Source: Halovenus amylolytica (GTDB lineage: Archaea > Halobacteriota > Halobacteria > Halobacteriales > Haloarculaceae). Taken from it: a stretch of 64,000 bases of DNA. Shown piece by piece: positions 15,830-24,830 of the stretch. Position 1 is the stretch's first letter, and each line of letters starts with the position of its first letter. The stretch is taken from contig SAYS01000009.1 of the NCBI GenBank assembly GCA_004015825.1, positions 62,001 to 126,000 on the forward strand, in the 5' to 3' direction. The notes under the pieces were generated by a model that saw only the letters and a program-made list of their open reading frames with translations, had not been told where the DNA came from and made no database searches. The translations under genes and the position numbers were made by a program.

Positions 15830-17725
15830 ATGAGCGATTCAGGCCTGAAATGGCGCATCGCTGGTGGGTCGGGTGACGGTATCGACTCGACGAGCCAGAA
15901 CTTCGCGAAAGCGTTGATGCGTTCGGGGCTGTACGTCTTCACACACAGACACTACCCATCGCGGATCCGGGGTGGCCATACGTACGTCGAGGTCCGCGCC
16001 GACGACGAACCCGTCAAATCCCGCGGTGACGGTTTCAACTTCCTGCTGTCGCTCGGTGACAGCTTCGCACGGAGCGAGAAGGAAGGGGCGGTGTACGGCA
16101 AAGAAAAACTGAAACCCCTCTCCGAGAATCTCGACGACCTCAACGAAGGCGGTGTCATCATCTACGACACCGGGCTCATCGACGAGGAGGCAACCGAGGA
16201 GATCAATCTCGAAGAGCGCGCAGAGGAGAACGACTGGCACGTCTACCCGATCGATCTCCGTGGGCTCGCACGCGAACACGGCCGAGAGGTCATGCGAAAC
16301 ACGGCAGGGATCGGATTCACGGCCGCAATGCTGGGCATCGAGACCGAGCCGTTCGAGAAACTGATCGGCGAGGCGATGTCCGGTGACGCCAAGGACGCGA
16401 ACATCGAGATCCTGAACATCGCCTACGAGCAGGCCCAGGAGATGGAGACGACACACGATCTCCAGGTGCCAGAAGGAAGCCACGACGAGGAAATGGCGAT
16501 GATGAGCGGTAGCGACTCGATCTCCTACGGTGCACTCGACGAGGGCTGTCGGTTCATCGCCGGCTACCCGATGACACCGTGGACGGACGTGTTCACGATC
16601 ATGTCCCAGAATCTGCCACACTTCGGCGGGATCTCCGAGCAGGTCGAAGACGAGATCGCCGCGGCATCGCTCGCACTCGGTGCCTCTCACGCGGGCGTCA
16701 AGGCGATGTCCGGCTCCTCGGGTGGTGGCTTCGCACTGATGAGCGAACCGCTCGGACTGGCAGAGATGACCGAGACACCGGTCGTCCTCGTCGAGGCGAT
16801 GCGGGCAGGCCCGTCGACGGGTCTCCCGACGAAACCCGAACAGTCCGACCTCGAACACGTGCTGTACACGAGCCAGGGTGACTCCTGTCGTGTGGTCTTC
16901 GCGCCGGCGAACGTGCGTGAAGCCTACGACCAGACACGGAAGGCCTTCGAACTGGCCTACAGCTACAACCTCCCGGCGATCGTGGTCTACGACCAGAAGA
17001 TCCAGGGAGAGCTCCGGACCGTTCCCATCGACTTTTTCGACCGGGAGCCAACCGAGGAACTCGAAGGTGTCCTCACCGAGGAAGAACTCGAAGAGGCCGC
17101 CCACGATCAGGCTGGCAAGTTCCAGCGCTACCGTCACGACGTCGAAGACGGCAGCAACCCACGGTCGATCCCAGGCCAGAAGGGTGGCCGACACCTCGCG
17201 ACCGGTAACGAGTCCCAGGCAGTCGGGCACATCGAAGAGGATCCGGACAACCGCAAAGCACAGATGGATCGGCGGATGCGCAAGCTCAGTTCGATCCGTG
17301 AGGACCTCGACAGTATGGACTCCTCACACCAGACCTACCACGGTCCGGCCGACGCCGACCAGGGTATCCTCGTCTGGGGGAGCCAGCAGGATACGGTGTT
17401 CGAGGCTGTCGACCGACTCAACGCCCGTGGCGAGGAAGTGAAAGCACTCGGCGTCAGCGATCTGATGCCGTACCCCGAAAGCGATGTCACTGCGTTCCTC
17501 GAAAGCGTCGACGACTGTCTGGTCGTCGAGATGAACGCGACCGGGCAGTTCCGCGGACTGACACAAAAGGAGCTGGGTCGGTTCGGTGACAAGCTTTCGA
17601 GCCTGTTGAAATACGACGGTGAGCCGTTCGAGCCGGGCGAGGTCGTCGAAGGGTTCGAATCGAGCGTCAACGGCGGAGAGCCGCCGGGCAAAAACATGGT
17701 AATTGAACCAGCGGCAGGTGATTGA
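15830..17725 (+). CDS. porA: 2-oxoacid:ferredoxin oxidoreductase alpha subunit, probably pyruvate-specific
   Basis: A 631-residue subunit with the gamma domain fused in front of alpha, as in haloarchaea. The gamma part starts RIAGGSGDGIDSTSQNFAKAL and contains the RIRGGHTYVEVR segment; the alpha (pyrimidine-binding) part contains SGYPMTPW-type sequence (here AGYPMTPWTDVFTIMS) and KAMSGSSGGGFALMSE. With PorB it decarboxylates a 2-oxoacid to acyl-CoA and reduces ferredoxin. As I remember, the Halobacterium pyruvate enzyme has subunits of about 631 and 312 residues, whereas the 2-oxoglutarate enzyme (KorAB) is smaller; the lengths here match PorAB. An Lrp regulator follows, as beside porBA in Halobacterium. 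KorA remains possible. Confidence 0.85.
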   Translation: MSDSGLKWRIAGGSGDGIDSTSQNFAKALMRSGLYVFTHRHYPSRIRGGHTYVEVRADDEPVKSRGDGFNFLLSLGDSFARSEKEGAVYGKEKLKPLSENLDDLNEGGVIIYDTGLIDEEATEEINLEERAEENDWHVYPIDLRGLAREHGREVMRNTAGIGFTAAMLGIETEPFEKLIGEAMSGDAKDANIEILNIAYEQAQEMETTHDLQVPEGSHDEEMAMMSGSDSISYGALDEGCRFIAGYPMTPWTDVFTIMSQNLPHFGGISEQVEDEIAAASLALGASHAGVKAMSGSSGGGFALMSEPLGLAEMTETPVVLVEAMRAGPSTGLPTKPEQSDLEHVLYTSQGDSCRVVFAPANVREAYDQTRKAFELAYSYNLPAIVVYDQKIQGELRTVPIDFFDREPTEELEGVLTEEELEEAAHDQAGKFQRYRHDVEDGSNPRSIPGQKGGRHLATGNESQAVGHIEEDPDNRKAQMDRRMRKLSSIREDLDSMDSSHQTYHGPADADQGILVWGSQQDTVFEAVDRLNARGEEVKALGVSDLMPYPESDVTAFLESVDDCLVVEMNATGQFRGLTQKELGRFGDKLSSLLKYDGEPFEPGEVVEGFESSVNGGEPPGKNMVIEPAAGD

Positions 17726-17727
17726 TC

Positions 17728-18666
17728 ATGACAGCATTCTCAGCAATCGGTGCGGACGTCGAATCGAGCAAAGACGATTTCACCCCCGGTGTGGAACCAC
17801 AGCCGACGTGGTGTCCGGGCTGTGGTGACTTCGCGGTCCTGAAAGCACTCAAGGGAGCGATGCCGGAGGTCGGCCGCTCCCCCGAAGAAGTGATGCTCGT
17901 CACGGGGATCGGCTGTTCGGGCAAACTCTCCAGCTACTTCGAGAGTTACGGCTACCACGCCATCCACGGCCGCTCACTGCCGGTCGCACGAGCGGCGAAA
18001 CTCGCGAACCCGGGCCTCGAAGTCGTCGCAGCGGGCGGCGACGGTGACGGCTACGGGATCGGTGGCAACCACTTCATGCACACCGCCCGCGAGAACCACG
18101 ATATGACCTATATCGTGTTCAACAACGAGATCTTCGGCCTGACGAAAGGCCAGACCTCACCGACGAGTCCGAAAGGCCACAAGTCGAAGACACAGCCGAG
18201 TGGCTCCGCGAAGGATCCGGTCCGACCGCTCACGCTGTCGCTTGCCTCCGGTGCCTCGTACATCGCCCGGACGGCCGCGACGAACCCGCGGCAGGCCCAG
18301 GAGATCCTGAAAGAGGCGATCGAACACGACGGCTTCGCACACATCGATTTCCTCACGCAGTGTCCGACCTGGAACAAGGACGCAAAGGAGTACGTCCCCT
18401 ACACTGACATCCAGCAGGACGACGAGTTCGACTTCGACATCACCGACCGTCGAGAGGCGGCCGACGTGATGCTCGAGGCCGAGAACCGCCTCTACGAGGG
18501 CGAGGTCCTCACGGGTCGGTTCTATCAGGACTCCGAGCGGCCATCCTACGGTGAAGAGAAACGATCGACCGGCGAGATGCCAGAACAGCCACTCGCCGAG
18601 CGCTACTTCGACGACGACGTCGAGTGGGAGCGGTCGGCCGACGAACTCGTCGGACGCCACACCTGA
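17728..18666 (+). CDS. porB: 2-oxoacid:ferredoxin oxidoreductase beta subunit, probably pyruvate-specific
   Basis: A 312-residue thiamine-diphosphate-binding subunit. The motif WCPGCGDFAVLKAL begins near residue 29, and the ThDP/Mg motif GDGDGYGIGGNHF is intact; IGCSGKLSSYF and KGQTSPTSPKGHKSKT are typical of haloarchaeal PorB. It starts two bases after the porA stop codon; GGTGAT across the porA end serves as Shine-Dalgarno, so the pair is translationally coupled. The ATG at 17728 is preferred over an in-frame TTG at 17722. The 312-residue length matches PorB rather than KorB. Confidence 0.87.
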   Translation: MTAFSAIGADVESSKDDFTPGVEPQPTWCPGCGDFAVLKALKGAMPEVGRSPEEVMLVTGIGCSGKLSSYFESYGYHAIHGRSLPVARAAKLANPGLEVVAAGGDGDGYGIGGNHFMHTARENHDMTYIVFNNEIFGLTKGQTSPTSPKGHKSKTQPSGSAKDPVRPLTLSLASGASYIARTAATNPRQAQEILKEAIEHDGFAHIDFLTQCPTWNKDAKEYVPYTDIQQDDEFDFDITDRREAADVMLEAENRLYEGEVLTGRFYQDSERPSYGEEKRSTGEMPEQPLAERYFDDDVEWERSADELVGRHT

Positions 18667-18751
18667 ATCGCCGCCACACATTTGTTTGCGGGTCGAAATC
18701 TCGCTTTGTGCATTCGGAAGATATTTTTCCGCCGGAGTGAAATATACAGCT

Positions 18752-19180
18752 ATGAGCGCAGAGGCTACGGAAAAACGAATTCTATCTGTCTTAGAAGAGG
18801 ATGCACAGGCGTCGTACGCGGAGATCGCACAACGGGCGGACGTATCGAAACCCACAGTCAGAAAGTATATCCAGAAACTCGAAGAGGAGGGAGTCATCGT
18901 CGGCTACTCCGCAGACGTCGATCCGAAGAAACTCTCAGGGCAGTCTATCGCCATCGTCGGGATCGACGTCGCCAGCGAACAGTACGTCGAGGTCACCCAG
19001 CAACTGAAAGAACTCGACGCGATCGAGAAGCTGTACACGTCGAGTGGCGATCACACGCTGATGGCGGAGGTCCGTGCGCCGGATGGCGATTCGCTGGGTA
19101 AAATCATCAACGACGATATCATCCATCTCGACGGTGTCGACGCTGCGCATCCCTCTTTTCTCCAGGAACGTCTGAAATAA
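18752..19180 (+). CDS. lrpA1: Lrp/AsnC-family transcription regulator (LrpA1-like)
   Basis: A 142-residue regulator with an N-terminal winged helix-turn-helix (residues 5-50; ASYAEIAQRADVSKPTVRKYIQKLEEEGVI) and a C-terminal RAM/AsnC ligand-binding domain (about 65-138). Lrp proteins bind amino acids and act as octamers on DNA. It follows porB on the same strand with its own TATA-like box (GATATTTTT, 18720-18728, about 28 bp upstream). In Halobacterium lrpA1 is also next to porBA, which supports the symbol and suggests it may regulate this operon; that is inferred from synteny. Confidence 0.82.
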   Translation: MSAEATEKRILSVLEEDAQASYAEIAQRADVSKPTVRKYIQKLEEEGVIVGYSADVDPKKLSGQSIAIVGIDVASEQYVEVTQQLKELDAIEKLYTSSGDHTLMAEVRAPDGDSLGKIINDDIIHLDGVDAAHPSFLQERLK

Positions 19181-19238
19181 TGCCTCTGTTCCCGACCGGA
19201 ACTCCTGGTTTTTATACGGACGTCCTCCAAGACTCCGT

Positions 19239-20738
19239 ATGACGAACCGACTGCTCGTTGGTTCTGGTTCGCTCCTGTCGACCGTAGTCGAATCACTCCA
19301 GACCAGGCCGGGCAGTATCGAGGTTGCGACGACCGACGGCGCGCTCGCCGAGTCAGTTCAGGGAACCGTTGGAGTTCGCGATGTCGACGAGATCAACCGC
19401 GGTGTCTTGCTTTCGTTCGACCGGCCCGACATCGTCGGAGTGTTCGGCCAGAACCGGGCCACGAACCGGTCGCTCGCGATCACCGTTCGCGACGTGTTTC
19501 CCGAGGCAAAACTCGTCGTTTACCGTGCCGAGCGGGAGGGCAACGACGATCACTCCGGACCGACCCTCGAATCCGTCGCGGATATGATCGTCGATCCCGA
19601 CCGGGAGCTGGTAGATCACATTCGGGCCCGGCTGGGCGAGAGTGGGCAGCGAATGCGCCAGCTCCAGCGAGTACTCCGGGGGATCGATCGGCTCGCTGTC
19701 ATCGCACACGACAACCCGGATCCGGATGCGATCGCGAGCGGACTCGCTCTGGCGGCGCTCGCAACCAGAGCTGGCTGTGACACAGAGCTGTGTTACTACG
19801 GCGATATCACCCACCAGGAGAACCGGGCGTTCATCAACGTTCTCGACATCGAGTTGCGGAATCTCGATCCGGAGGAAGATCTCTCCGAGTTCGACGGTCT
19901 CGCACTCGTCGATCACTCCCGTCCCGGTGTCAACGACCAGCTGCCACCCGACGCACCGGTGGATATCGTCATCGACCACCATCCACCCCGGTCGCCGGTC
20001 GATGCCAGCTTCGTCGACCTCCGGAGTGGTGTCGGTGCGACCAGTACGTTGCTCGTCGATTATTTCGACCGGTTCAACGTCCCGATCGAGGAAGATATGG
20101 CTACGGCACTCATGTTTGGCATCCACGTCGATACGGCCGGCTTCTCGCGAGAAGTCTCACAGGAGGATTTCACCGCCGCGGCAAAACTCTCGTCGACGGC
20201 GAACTTCGGGATGCTCGAACGGATCGAATCACCGAGGATCAGCCAGCAGACCTTCGAAACCATCGCCAGCGCGATCAGCAATCGCGAGGTCAGAGACGAG
20301 GTGCTGTTGAGCTGTGTCGGGATGCTCAGCGAACGCGATGCACTCGCACAGGCAGCAGATCGGCTACTGGCACTCGATGGTATCTCGACGACGCTCGTCT
20401 ACGGCATCAAAGACGGCCAGATCTACATCTCCGCCCGCTCTCGTGGCTCCAATATCGATATCGGCGAGAGTCTCCGGGAAGCGTTCGGTCAGATCGGGAG
20501 TGCTGGTGGCCACGTCGATATGGCCGGCGCACAGATCGAACTGGGGGTGCTCGAGTCAGTCGAAGACCGTGAGGAATCACTGACGGAGGTCGTCGAGGCG
20601 GTGGTCAACTCCCGGTTTCTCGACGTCATGTCGAACAGGATCGAGCCACCGGGGACAGGGGCCTACATGGCCGACGCGATCAGCGAGGAGTACCTCGTCG
20701 AGGATCTTCCGACGGACAGCGAGCAAACGGACGAGTAG
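19239..20738 (+). CDS. DHH-family phosphoesterase (RecJ/NrnA-like) with N-terminal nucleotide-binding-like domain
   Basis: A 499-residue protein. Residues 1-120 resemble a TrkA-N/Rossmann-like fold (LLVGSGSLLSTVVESL). The DHH phosphoesterase domain then shows AHDNPDPDAIASG (157-169), ALVDHSRPG (222-230) and DHHPP (246-250), the metal-binding motifs. The DHHA1 domain ends with GSAGGHVDMAGAQ near 428. It is probably a 3'-5' exonuclease or nanoRNase/pAp phosphatase type enzyme. This three-part layout is common in haloarchaea, where the N-terminal domain has no known ligand. Its ATG is 58 bp after lrpA1. Confidence 0.85.
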   Translation: MTNRLLVGSGSLLSTVVESLQTRPGSIEVATTDGALAESVQGTVGVRDVDEINRGVLLSFDRPDIVGVFGQNRATNRSLAITVRDVFPEAKLVVYRAEREGNDDHSGPTLESVADMIVDPDRELVDHIRARLGESGQRMRQLQRVLRGIDRLAVIAHDNPDPDAIASGLALAALATRAGCDTELCYYGDITHQENRAFINVLDIELRNLDPEEDLSEFDGLALVDHSRPGVNDQLPPDAPVDIVIDHHPPRSPVDASFVDLRSGVGATSTLLVDYFDRFNVPIEEDMATALMFGIHVDTAGFSREVSQEDFTAAAKLSSTANFGMLERIESPRISQQTFETIASAISNREVRDEVLLSCVGMLSERDALAQAADRLLALDGISTTLVYGIKDGQIYISARSRGSNIDIGESLREAFGQIGSAGGHVDMAGAQIELGVLESVEDREESLTEVVEAVVNSRFLDVMSNRIEPPGTGAYMADAISEEYLVEDLPTDSEQTDE

Positions 20739-20777
20739 ACGAGAGATTTTTCCGGACACCGGTCGTTAGCAACTGCA

Positions 20778-21569
20778 ATGGCAGACGAAGCGAAACCGAC
20801 CGTCCAGGATTATATGACCCGGGATGTCGCGACAGTCTCGCCCGACGACACTGTCCGTGAGGTCGCAGAACGGATGTCTCACAGCGACGACCACAGCGGC
20901 TTTCCGGTCTGTGACGGCCGCCACGTCGAGGGGTTTGTCAGCGCGCGGGATCTCCTTCTCGAACGGGACGAAGAGCCGATCTTCAGAATCATGTCGACGG
21001 ATCTGCTCGTCGCACATCCCGAGATGAAACTGACAGATGCGGCCCGCGTCATCCTGCGATCTGGCATCCGACGGCTCCCGGTCGTCGACGACGCGGGGAA
21101 TCTCGTCGGGATCATCTCGAATGCGGACGTGATCCGCAGCCAGATCGAACGGGCCACACCGAGCAAAGTCGAGAAGCTCGTGACAACACTGGAAAATATC
21201 CACGGTGTCGAGGCCAGCGAAACGCGCCGCGACGTCGAGTTGGCGAGGCTGACACCCACGCAAGGGAAAGTCTACGCCGACGAACTCCAGGGGAGACAGT
21301 ACGAACTCCAGCGTGGACTCGCCGAACCACTGGTAGTCATCGAGACGCCGACGGATCTCCTCCTTGCCGACGGCCACCACCGAACGAAGGCGGCGAAAGC
21401 GCTCGGGATCACGGAGATGGACGCCTACGTCATCGTCATCGACGACCCGGTCGAACTCGGGATGGCCGAAACTGCCCGGAAAGAGAGCCTCGAATCGGTC
21501 GACGACATCGATATCGTCGACTACGCACACCATCCGCTCGTCGAGCGAACCCAGCGTCTCCAGGAGTGA
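20778..21569 (+). CDS. Twin CBS-domain protein with ParB-like C-terminal domain
   Basis: A 263-residue protein: CBS domain 1 at about residues 8-62, CBS domain 2 at about 70-125 (IMSTDLLVAHPEMKLTDAARVIL), then a ParB/Srx-type domain with the motif ADGHHRTKAAKALG (DGHHR 198-202). CBS pairs bind adenine nucleotides. The ParB-like fold is found in nucleases and in kinases of the SerK type, so this could be a nucleotide-sensing nuclease or kinase. Its TGA stop codon (21567-21569) touches the MITE-like element that follows. Confidence 0.82.
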   Translation: MADEAKPTVQDYMTRDVATVSPDDTVREVAERMSHSDDHSGFPVCDGRHVEGFVSARDLLLERDEEPIFRIMSTDLLVAHPEMKLTDAARVILRSGIRRLPVVDDAGNLVGIISNADVIRSQIERATPSKVEKLVTTLENIHGVEASETRRDVELARLTPTQGKVYADELQGRQYELQRGLAEPLVVIETPTDLLLADGHHRTKAAKALGITEMDAYVIVIDDPVELGMAETARKESLESVDDIDIVDYAHHPLVERTQRLQE

Positions 21570-21678
21570 TCGTGGTTGTTGCGGTTATTTTCAGCCATGG
21601 CGACGGGAATCAGGTCGCTCACGTCGTGACACAACAGACCCCACATAGCCTTTGATAAAGACTCGCAACAACCACTAT
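21569..21678. mobile_element. MITE-like element, copy 2 (110 bp)
   Basis: The ends ATCGTGGTTGTTGCG and CGCAACAACCACTAT are inverted repeats with one mismatch in 15. Relative to copy 1 it lies in the opposite orientation and shares the subterminal GCGAGTCTTTA and AAAATAAC blocks, though the centre has diverged. It begins on the last base of the CBS-ParB stop codon and ends 71 bp before the sufS ATG. No ORF. Confidence 0.8.
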
Positions 21679-21749
21679 GGTTACCGTAGCGACAAAGATG
21701 GTTTTGGCGAACCGAAATAATGTTGTCCGTTCGGCCCCTCAATCCAGTA

Positions 21750-22994
21750 ATGGCAACGACTGAATCCGACAGCCTCGACGTCGAGGCGATCAGAGCTGAT
21801 TTCCCAATTCTGGAGCGGGAGTTCGGAGACCAGCAACTCGTCTATCTCGACAACGCCGCGACGACACAGAAGCCCGAGCAGGTGATCGACGCGATCAGTG
21901 ACTACTACCGCGAGACGAACGCGAACGTCCACCGCGGGCTTCACCAGCTCTCCCAGGAGGCCTCGATCGCCTACGAGACGGCCCACGACCGGGTCGCGGA
22001 GTTCATCGGCGCGAGCGGCCGCGAGGAGATCGTCTTCACGAAGAACACGACCGAGAGTATGAACCTGGTCGCCTACGCCTGGGGGCTGAACGAACTCGGT
22101 CCGGGTGACGAGGTCGTCCTCACGGAGATGGAACACCACGCCTCGCTGGTCACCTGGCAACAGATCGCCAAACGAACTGGCGCAGACGTCAACTACATCC
22201 GGATCGACGAGGATGGACGGCTGGATATGGACCACGCCGCAGAGTTGATAAACGAGAACACCGAGATGGTCTCCGTCGTCCACGCCTCGAACGTGCTCGC
22301 GACGATCAACCCCGTCGGCGAACTCGCTGATCTGGCCCACGACAACGACGCCTACATCTTCGTCGACGGCGCGCAATCTGTCCCGAACCGGCCGGTCGAC
22401 GTCGAAGCGATCGACGCCGACTTCTTCGCCTTCTCGGGGCACAAACTCTGCGGGCCGACCGGGATCGGCGTCCTCTACGGTAAACAGCAGATCCTCGAAG
22501 AGATGCAGCCGTACCTCTACGGCGGCGATATGATCACGAAAGTCACCTACGAGGATTCGACCTGGAACGAACTCCCCTGGAAGTTCGAGGCCGGCACGCC
22601 CGCCATCGCGCAGGGGATCGCCCTCGCGGAGGCCGTCGACTACATCGACGAGATCGGGATGGAGAAGATCCAGCGCCACGAGAACGAACTCGCCCAGTAC
22701 GCACTGGAGCAGTTCGAGAAGTTCGACGACATCGAGGTGTTCGGCCCGCCAGCCGGTGAACACCGTGGTGGGCTGGTCTCGTTTAACGTCGAGGGTGTCC
22801 ACGCCCACGACCTCTCCGAGATCCTGAACGATTATGCCGTCGCGATCCGGGCCGGCGATCACTGTACGCAGCCGCTACACGACAAACTCGGCGTCGCCGC
22901 GACAGCGCGTGCATCCTTCTACATCTACAACACGAAATCCGAGATCGACACGCTCGTCGAGGCACTCGACGACGCACGGCAGTTGTTTGCCTGA
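21750..22994 (+). CDS. sufS: Cysteine desulfurase, SufS type
   Basis: A 414-residue PLP enzyme that takes sulfur from cysteine for Fe-S cluster assembly. The Schiff-base lysine is K232 in FSGHKLCGPTGIGVLYG, and the catalytic cysteine is C372 in RAGDHCTQPLHDKLG. The N-terminus has the expected YLDNAATTQKPEQV and NVHRGLHQLSQEA. The short loop around the cysteine marks it as group II (SufS). The start at 21750 was chosen since it follows a spacer and the family fold begins about 20 residues in. No sufBCD genes are nearby; in haloarchaea they lie elsewhere. Confidence 0.94.
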   Translation: MATTESDSLDVEAIRADFPILEREFGDQQLVYLDNAATTQKPEQVIDAISDYYRETNANVHRGLHQLSQEASIAYETAHDRVAEFIGASGREEIVFTKNTTESMNLVAYAWGLNELGPGDEVVLTEMEHHASLVTWQQIAKRTGADVNYIRIDEDGRLDMDHAAELINENTEMVSVVHASNVLATINPVGELADLAHDNDAYIFVDGAQSVPNRPVDVEAIDADFFAFSGHKLCGPTGIGVLYGKQQILEEMQPYLYGGDMITKVTYEDSTWNELPWKFEAGTPAIAQGIALAEAVDYIDEIGMEKIQRHENELAQYALEQFEKFDDIEVFGPPAGEHRGGLVSFNVEGVHAHDLSEILNDYAVAIRAGDHCTQPLHDKLGVAATARASFYIYNTKSEIDTLVEALDDARQLFA

Positions 22995-23051
22995 TACCGG
23001 CCACTACCTCCGACCGTCGGGGTTAATTTGCTCCCGCCCATTCTGTCTATA

Positions 23052-23840
23052 ATGACGCTCAGAGGTGCGATCGTCGATCTCGACGGAACCGTCTACCGCG
23101 GCGACGAACTGCTCGATGGCACGCGAGAGGGTATCGACGCGATGCAGGCAGCGAGTCTCGACCTGTTCTTTCTCTCGAACAACCCGATCAAAGACGGCGA
23201 GCAGTACGTCCGCCGACTCCGCGAGATGGGGCTCGACGTCCCGAAGGGCGCGGCCTCCTCCGCGGGCGCTGTCACCACCGACTATCTCGTCGACCACCAC
23301 AGCGACGATCGGATCTTCCTGATCGGTCACGAGGGGCTGCGCGATCAGTTCCGGGCTGCCGAACTCCCGGTAACCGACGATCCGGCGGCAGCGGACGTGA
23401 TCGTCGCCTCGTGGACGCCCGAGTTCGACTTCGCAGATATGCAGGACGCACTCGACGCCTCGGACGGGCAGATCGCCTTCTACGGCACCGACCCCGACCG
23501 GACCTTCCCGCTGGAAAAAGAGTCGATGGTTCCGGGGTCGGGTGCGATCATCGGCTCCGTCGCGTCCGTCATGGGGATCGAACCCGAGAAAGTCCTCGGG
23601 AAACCATCCGACGTTGCACTGCAGGCCGCACTCGATAGACTCGAAATCGATCCTTCGGAGTGTCTGATTGTCGGCGACCGGCTGGATACCGATCTCCGGA
23701 TGGGATCGAACGCAGGGATGACGACCGTGCTCGTCCTGACTGGCGTGAGCGACCGCGCCGATATCACTAACTCCGATGTCGATCCGGATTACGTCATCGA
23801 GAATCTCGGCGAGATCGAGACCGTGCTTGAGCAGGGATAA
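23052..23840 (+). CDS. HAD-IIA (NagD-like) phosphatase
   Basis: A 262-residue HAD hydrolase of the type IIA cap class (NagD, p-nitrophenylphosphatase, pyridoxal/glycerol phosphatase-like). Motif I is VDLDGTVYRG (nucleophile D9, acid D11), motif II is FLSNNP near residue 44, and motif IV is IVGDRLDTDLRMG near 207. The substrate is undetermined. An upstream in-frame ATG at 23028 exists, but the one at 23052 starts directly at the first beta strand; GTTAATTTG near 23020 may be the TATA box. It is followed closely by the small membrane gene and atpD. Confidence 0.87.
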   Translation: MTLRGAIVDLDGTVYRGDELLDGTREGIDAMQAASLDLFFLSNNPIKDGEQYVRRLREMGLDVPKGAASSAGAVTTDYLVDHHSDDRIFLIGHEGLRDQFRAAELPVTDDPAAADVIVASWTPEFDFADMQDALDASDGQIAFYGTDPDRTFPLEKESMVPGSGAIIGSVASVMGIEPEKVLGKPSDVALQAALDRLEIDPSECLIVGDRLDTDLRMGSNAGMTTVLVLTGVSDRADITNSDVDPDYVIENLGEIETVLEQG

Positions 23841-23866
23841 GTAGCCGGCTGGAGTACGGACAGTCG

Positions 23867-24061
23867 ATGGTCGAAGCAGATCCGGTGATGCGCGCCGCAC
23901 GGAACGGATTTCTGGTCCTGATCGTCGTCTTGCTCGGGCTGAGTATCTACGAGTTCGTCTTCGTCGACGGGAGCCGACTGACCGTGCCGGCGCTGTGGAC
24001 ACTCGGTGTCGTCGTGTTCTACGCCTCGAAGCTGTACTACCAGCGGTCGGAGTCGTTTTGA
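23867..24061 (+). CDS. Small membrane protein before atpD
   Basis: A 64-residue protein with two predicted helices (residues 14-33 and 40-56) and a charged C-terminus. It begins 26 bp after the HAD gene and ends about 70 bp before atpD. I know no function. Its codon use and tight placement suggest it is real and may be cotranscribed with the HAD gene. Confidence 0.6.
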   Translation: MVEADPVMRAARNGFLVLIVVLLGLSIYEFVFVDGSRLTVPALWTLGVVVFYASKLYYQRSESF

Positions 24062-24130
24062 CCGATGGGGGACTCGCTGGTGGGAAAGACTGGAAACGGT
24101 TAACTGGCTACGTACACAACCTGTGAGCAA

Positions 24131-24826
24131 ATGGCCAAGGATGTCAAGCCGACCCGGAAGAATTTGATGCAGATCGAGGACCGCATCGAACTCTCCGAGC
24201 GAGGCCACGACACACTCGAAAAGAAACGTGATGGGCTCATCATGGAGTTTATGGATATCCTGGATCAGGCTCAGGACGTCCGATCTGATCTGGAAGGCAC
24301 CTACCAGGACGCCCAGCGCTCGATCGACATGGCGCGGGCGATGGAGGGCGACGTCGCAGTCCGGGGGGCTGCGGCAGCGCTGAAAGAACATCCGGAGATC
24401 ACGACGCAGTCGAAAAACATCATGGGTGTCGTCGTCCCGCAGATCGAGTCGACGAAAGTCAGCAAGAACCTCCAGGAACGGGGCTACGGGTTGCTCGGTA
24501 CGAGCGCCCGGATCGACGAGGCCGCCGAGGCCTACGAGGATCTGCTCGATCAGATCATCCTCGCTGCGGAGGTCGAGACGGCGATGAAGAAGATGCTCGA
24601 AGAGATCGAGACGACGAAACGGCGTGTCAACGCCCTCGAGTTCAAACTCCTGCCGGATCTCCGCGACAACCAGGAGTACATCGAGCAGAAACTCGAAGAG
24701 CAGGAACGTGAGGAGATCTTCCGCATGAAGAAGATCAAAGCCAAGAAAGAAGAGGAGGAGAAAGCCGAACGCGAGGCCGAAGAAGAGAGAGCGCGCGAGA
24801 AGGAGACCGTCTCTGCAGACGACTAG
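24131..24826 (+). CDS. atpD: A-type (V-type) ATP synthase subunit D
   Basis: A 231-residue central-stalk subunit of the archaeal A1Ao ATP synthase. It starts [36 protein letters not shown], the conserved N-terminal helix that inserts into the A3B3 hexamer, followed by the [10 protein letters not shown] segment. The C-terminal half is a long charged coiled coil, ending with an acidic, Lys/Glu-rich tail (residues 200-231). In haloarchaea atpD usually lies just outside the main atp operon, and the rest of the operon is not in this window. Confidence 0.96.
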   Translation: MAKDVKPTRKNLMQIEDRIELSERGHDTLEKKRDGLIMEFMDILDQAQDVRSDLEGTYQDAQRSIDMARAMEGDVAVRGAAAALKEHPEITTQSKNIMGVVVPQIESTKVSKNLQERGYGLLGTSARIDEAAEAYEDLLDQIILAAEVETAMKKMLEEIETTKRRVNALEFKLLPDLRDNQEYIEQKLEEQEREEIFRMKKIKAKKEEEEKAEREAEEERAREKETVSADD

Positions 24827-24830
24827 CGGA

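Noticed and set aside
15839..17230. 463-codon minus-strand ORF opposite porA
   Set aside because: The porA frame is clearly a real enzyme. Long antisense ORFs are common in GC-rich haloarchaeal DNA because third-position G/C removes stops. The antisense product has no motif.
16872..17697. KorA rather than PorA for the oxidoreductase alpha subunit
   Set aside because: Subunit lengths of 631 and 312 and the neighbouring Lrp gene fit the pyruvate enzyme as I remember it; KorA is kept only as an alternative.
21681..22862. 393-codon minus-strand ORF opposite sufS
   Set aside because: sufS is complete with its catalytic residues; the antisense frame has no domain.
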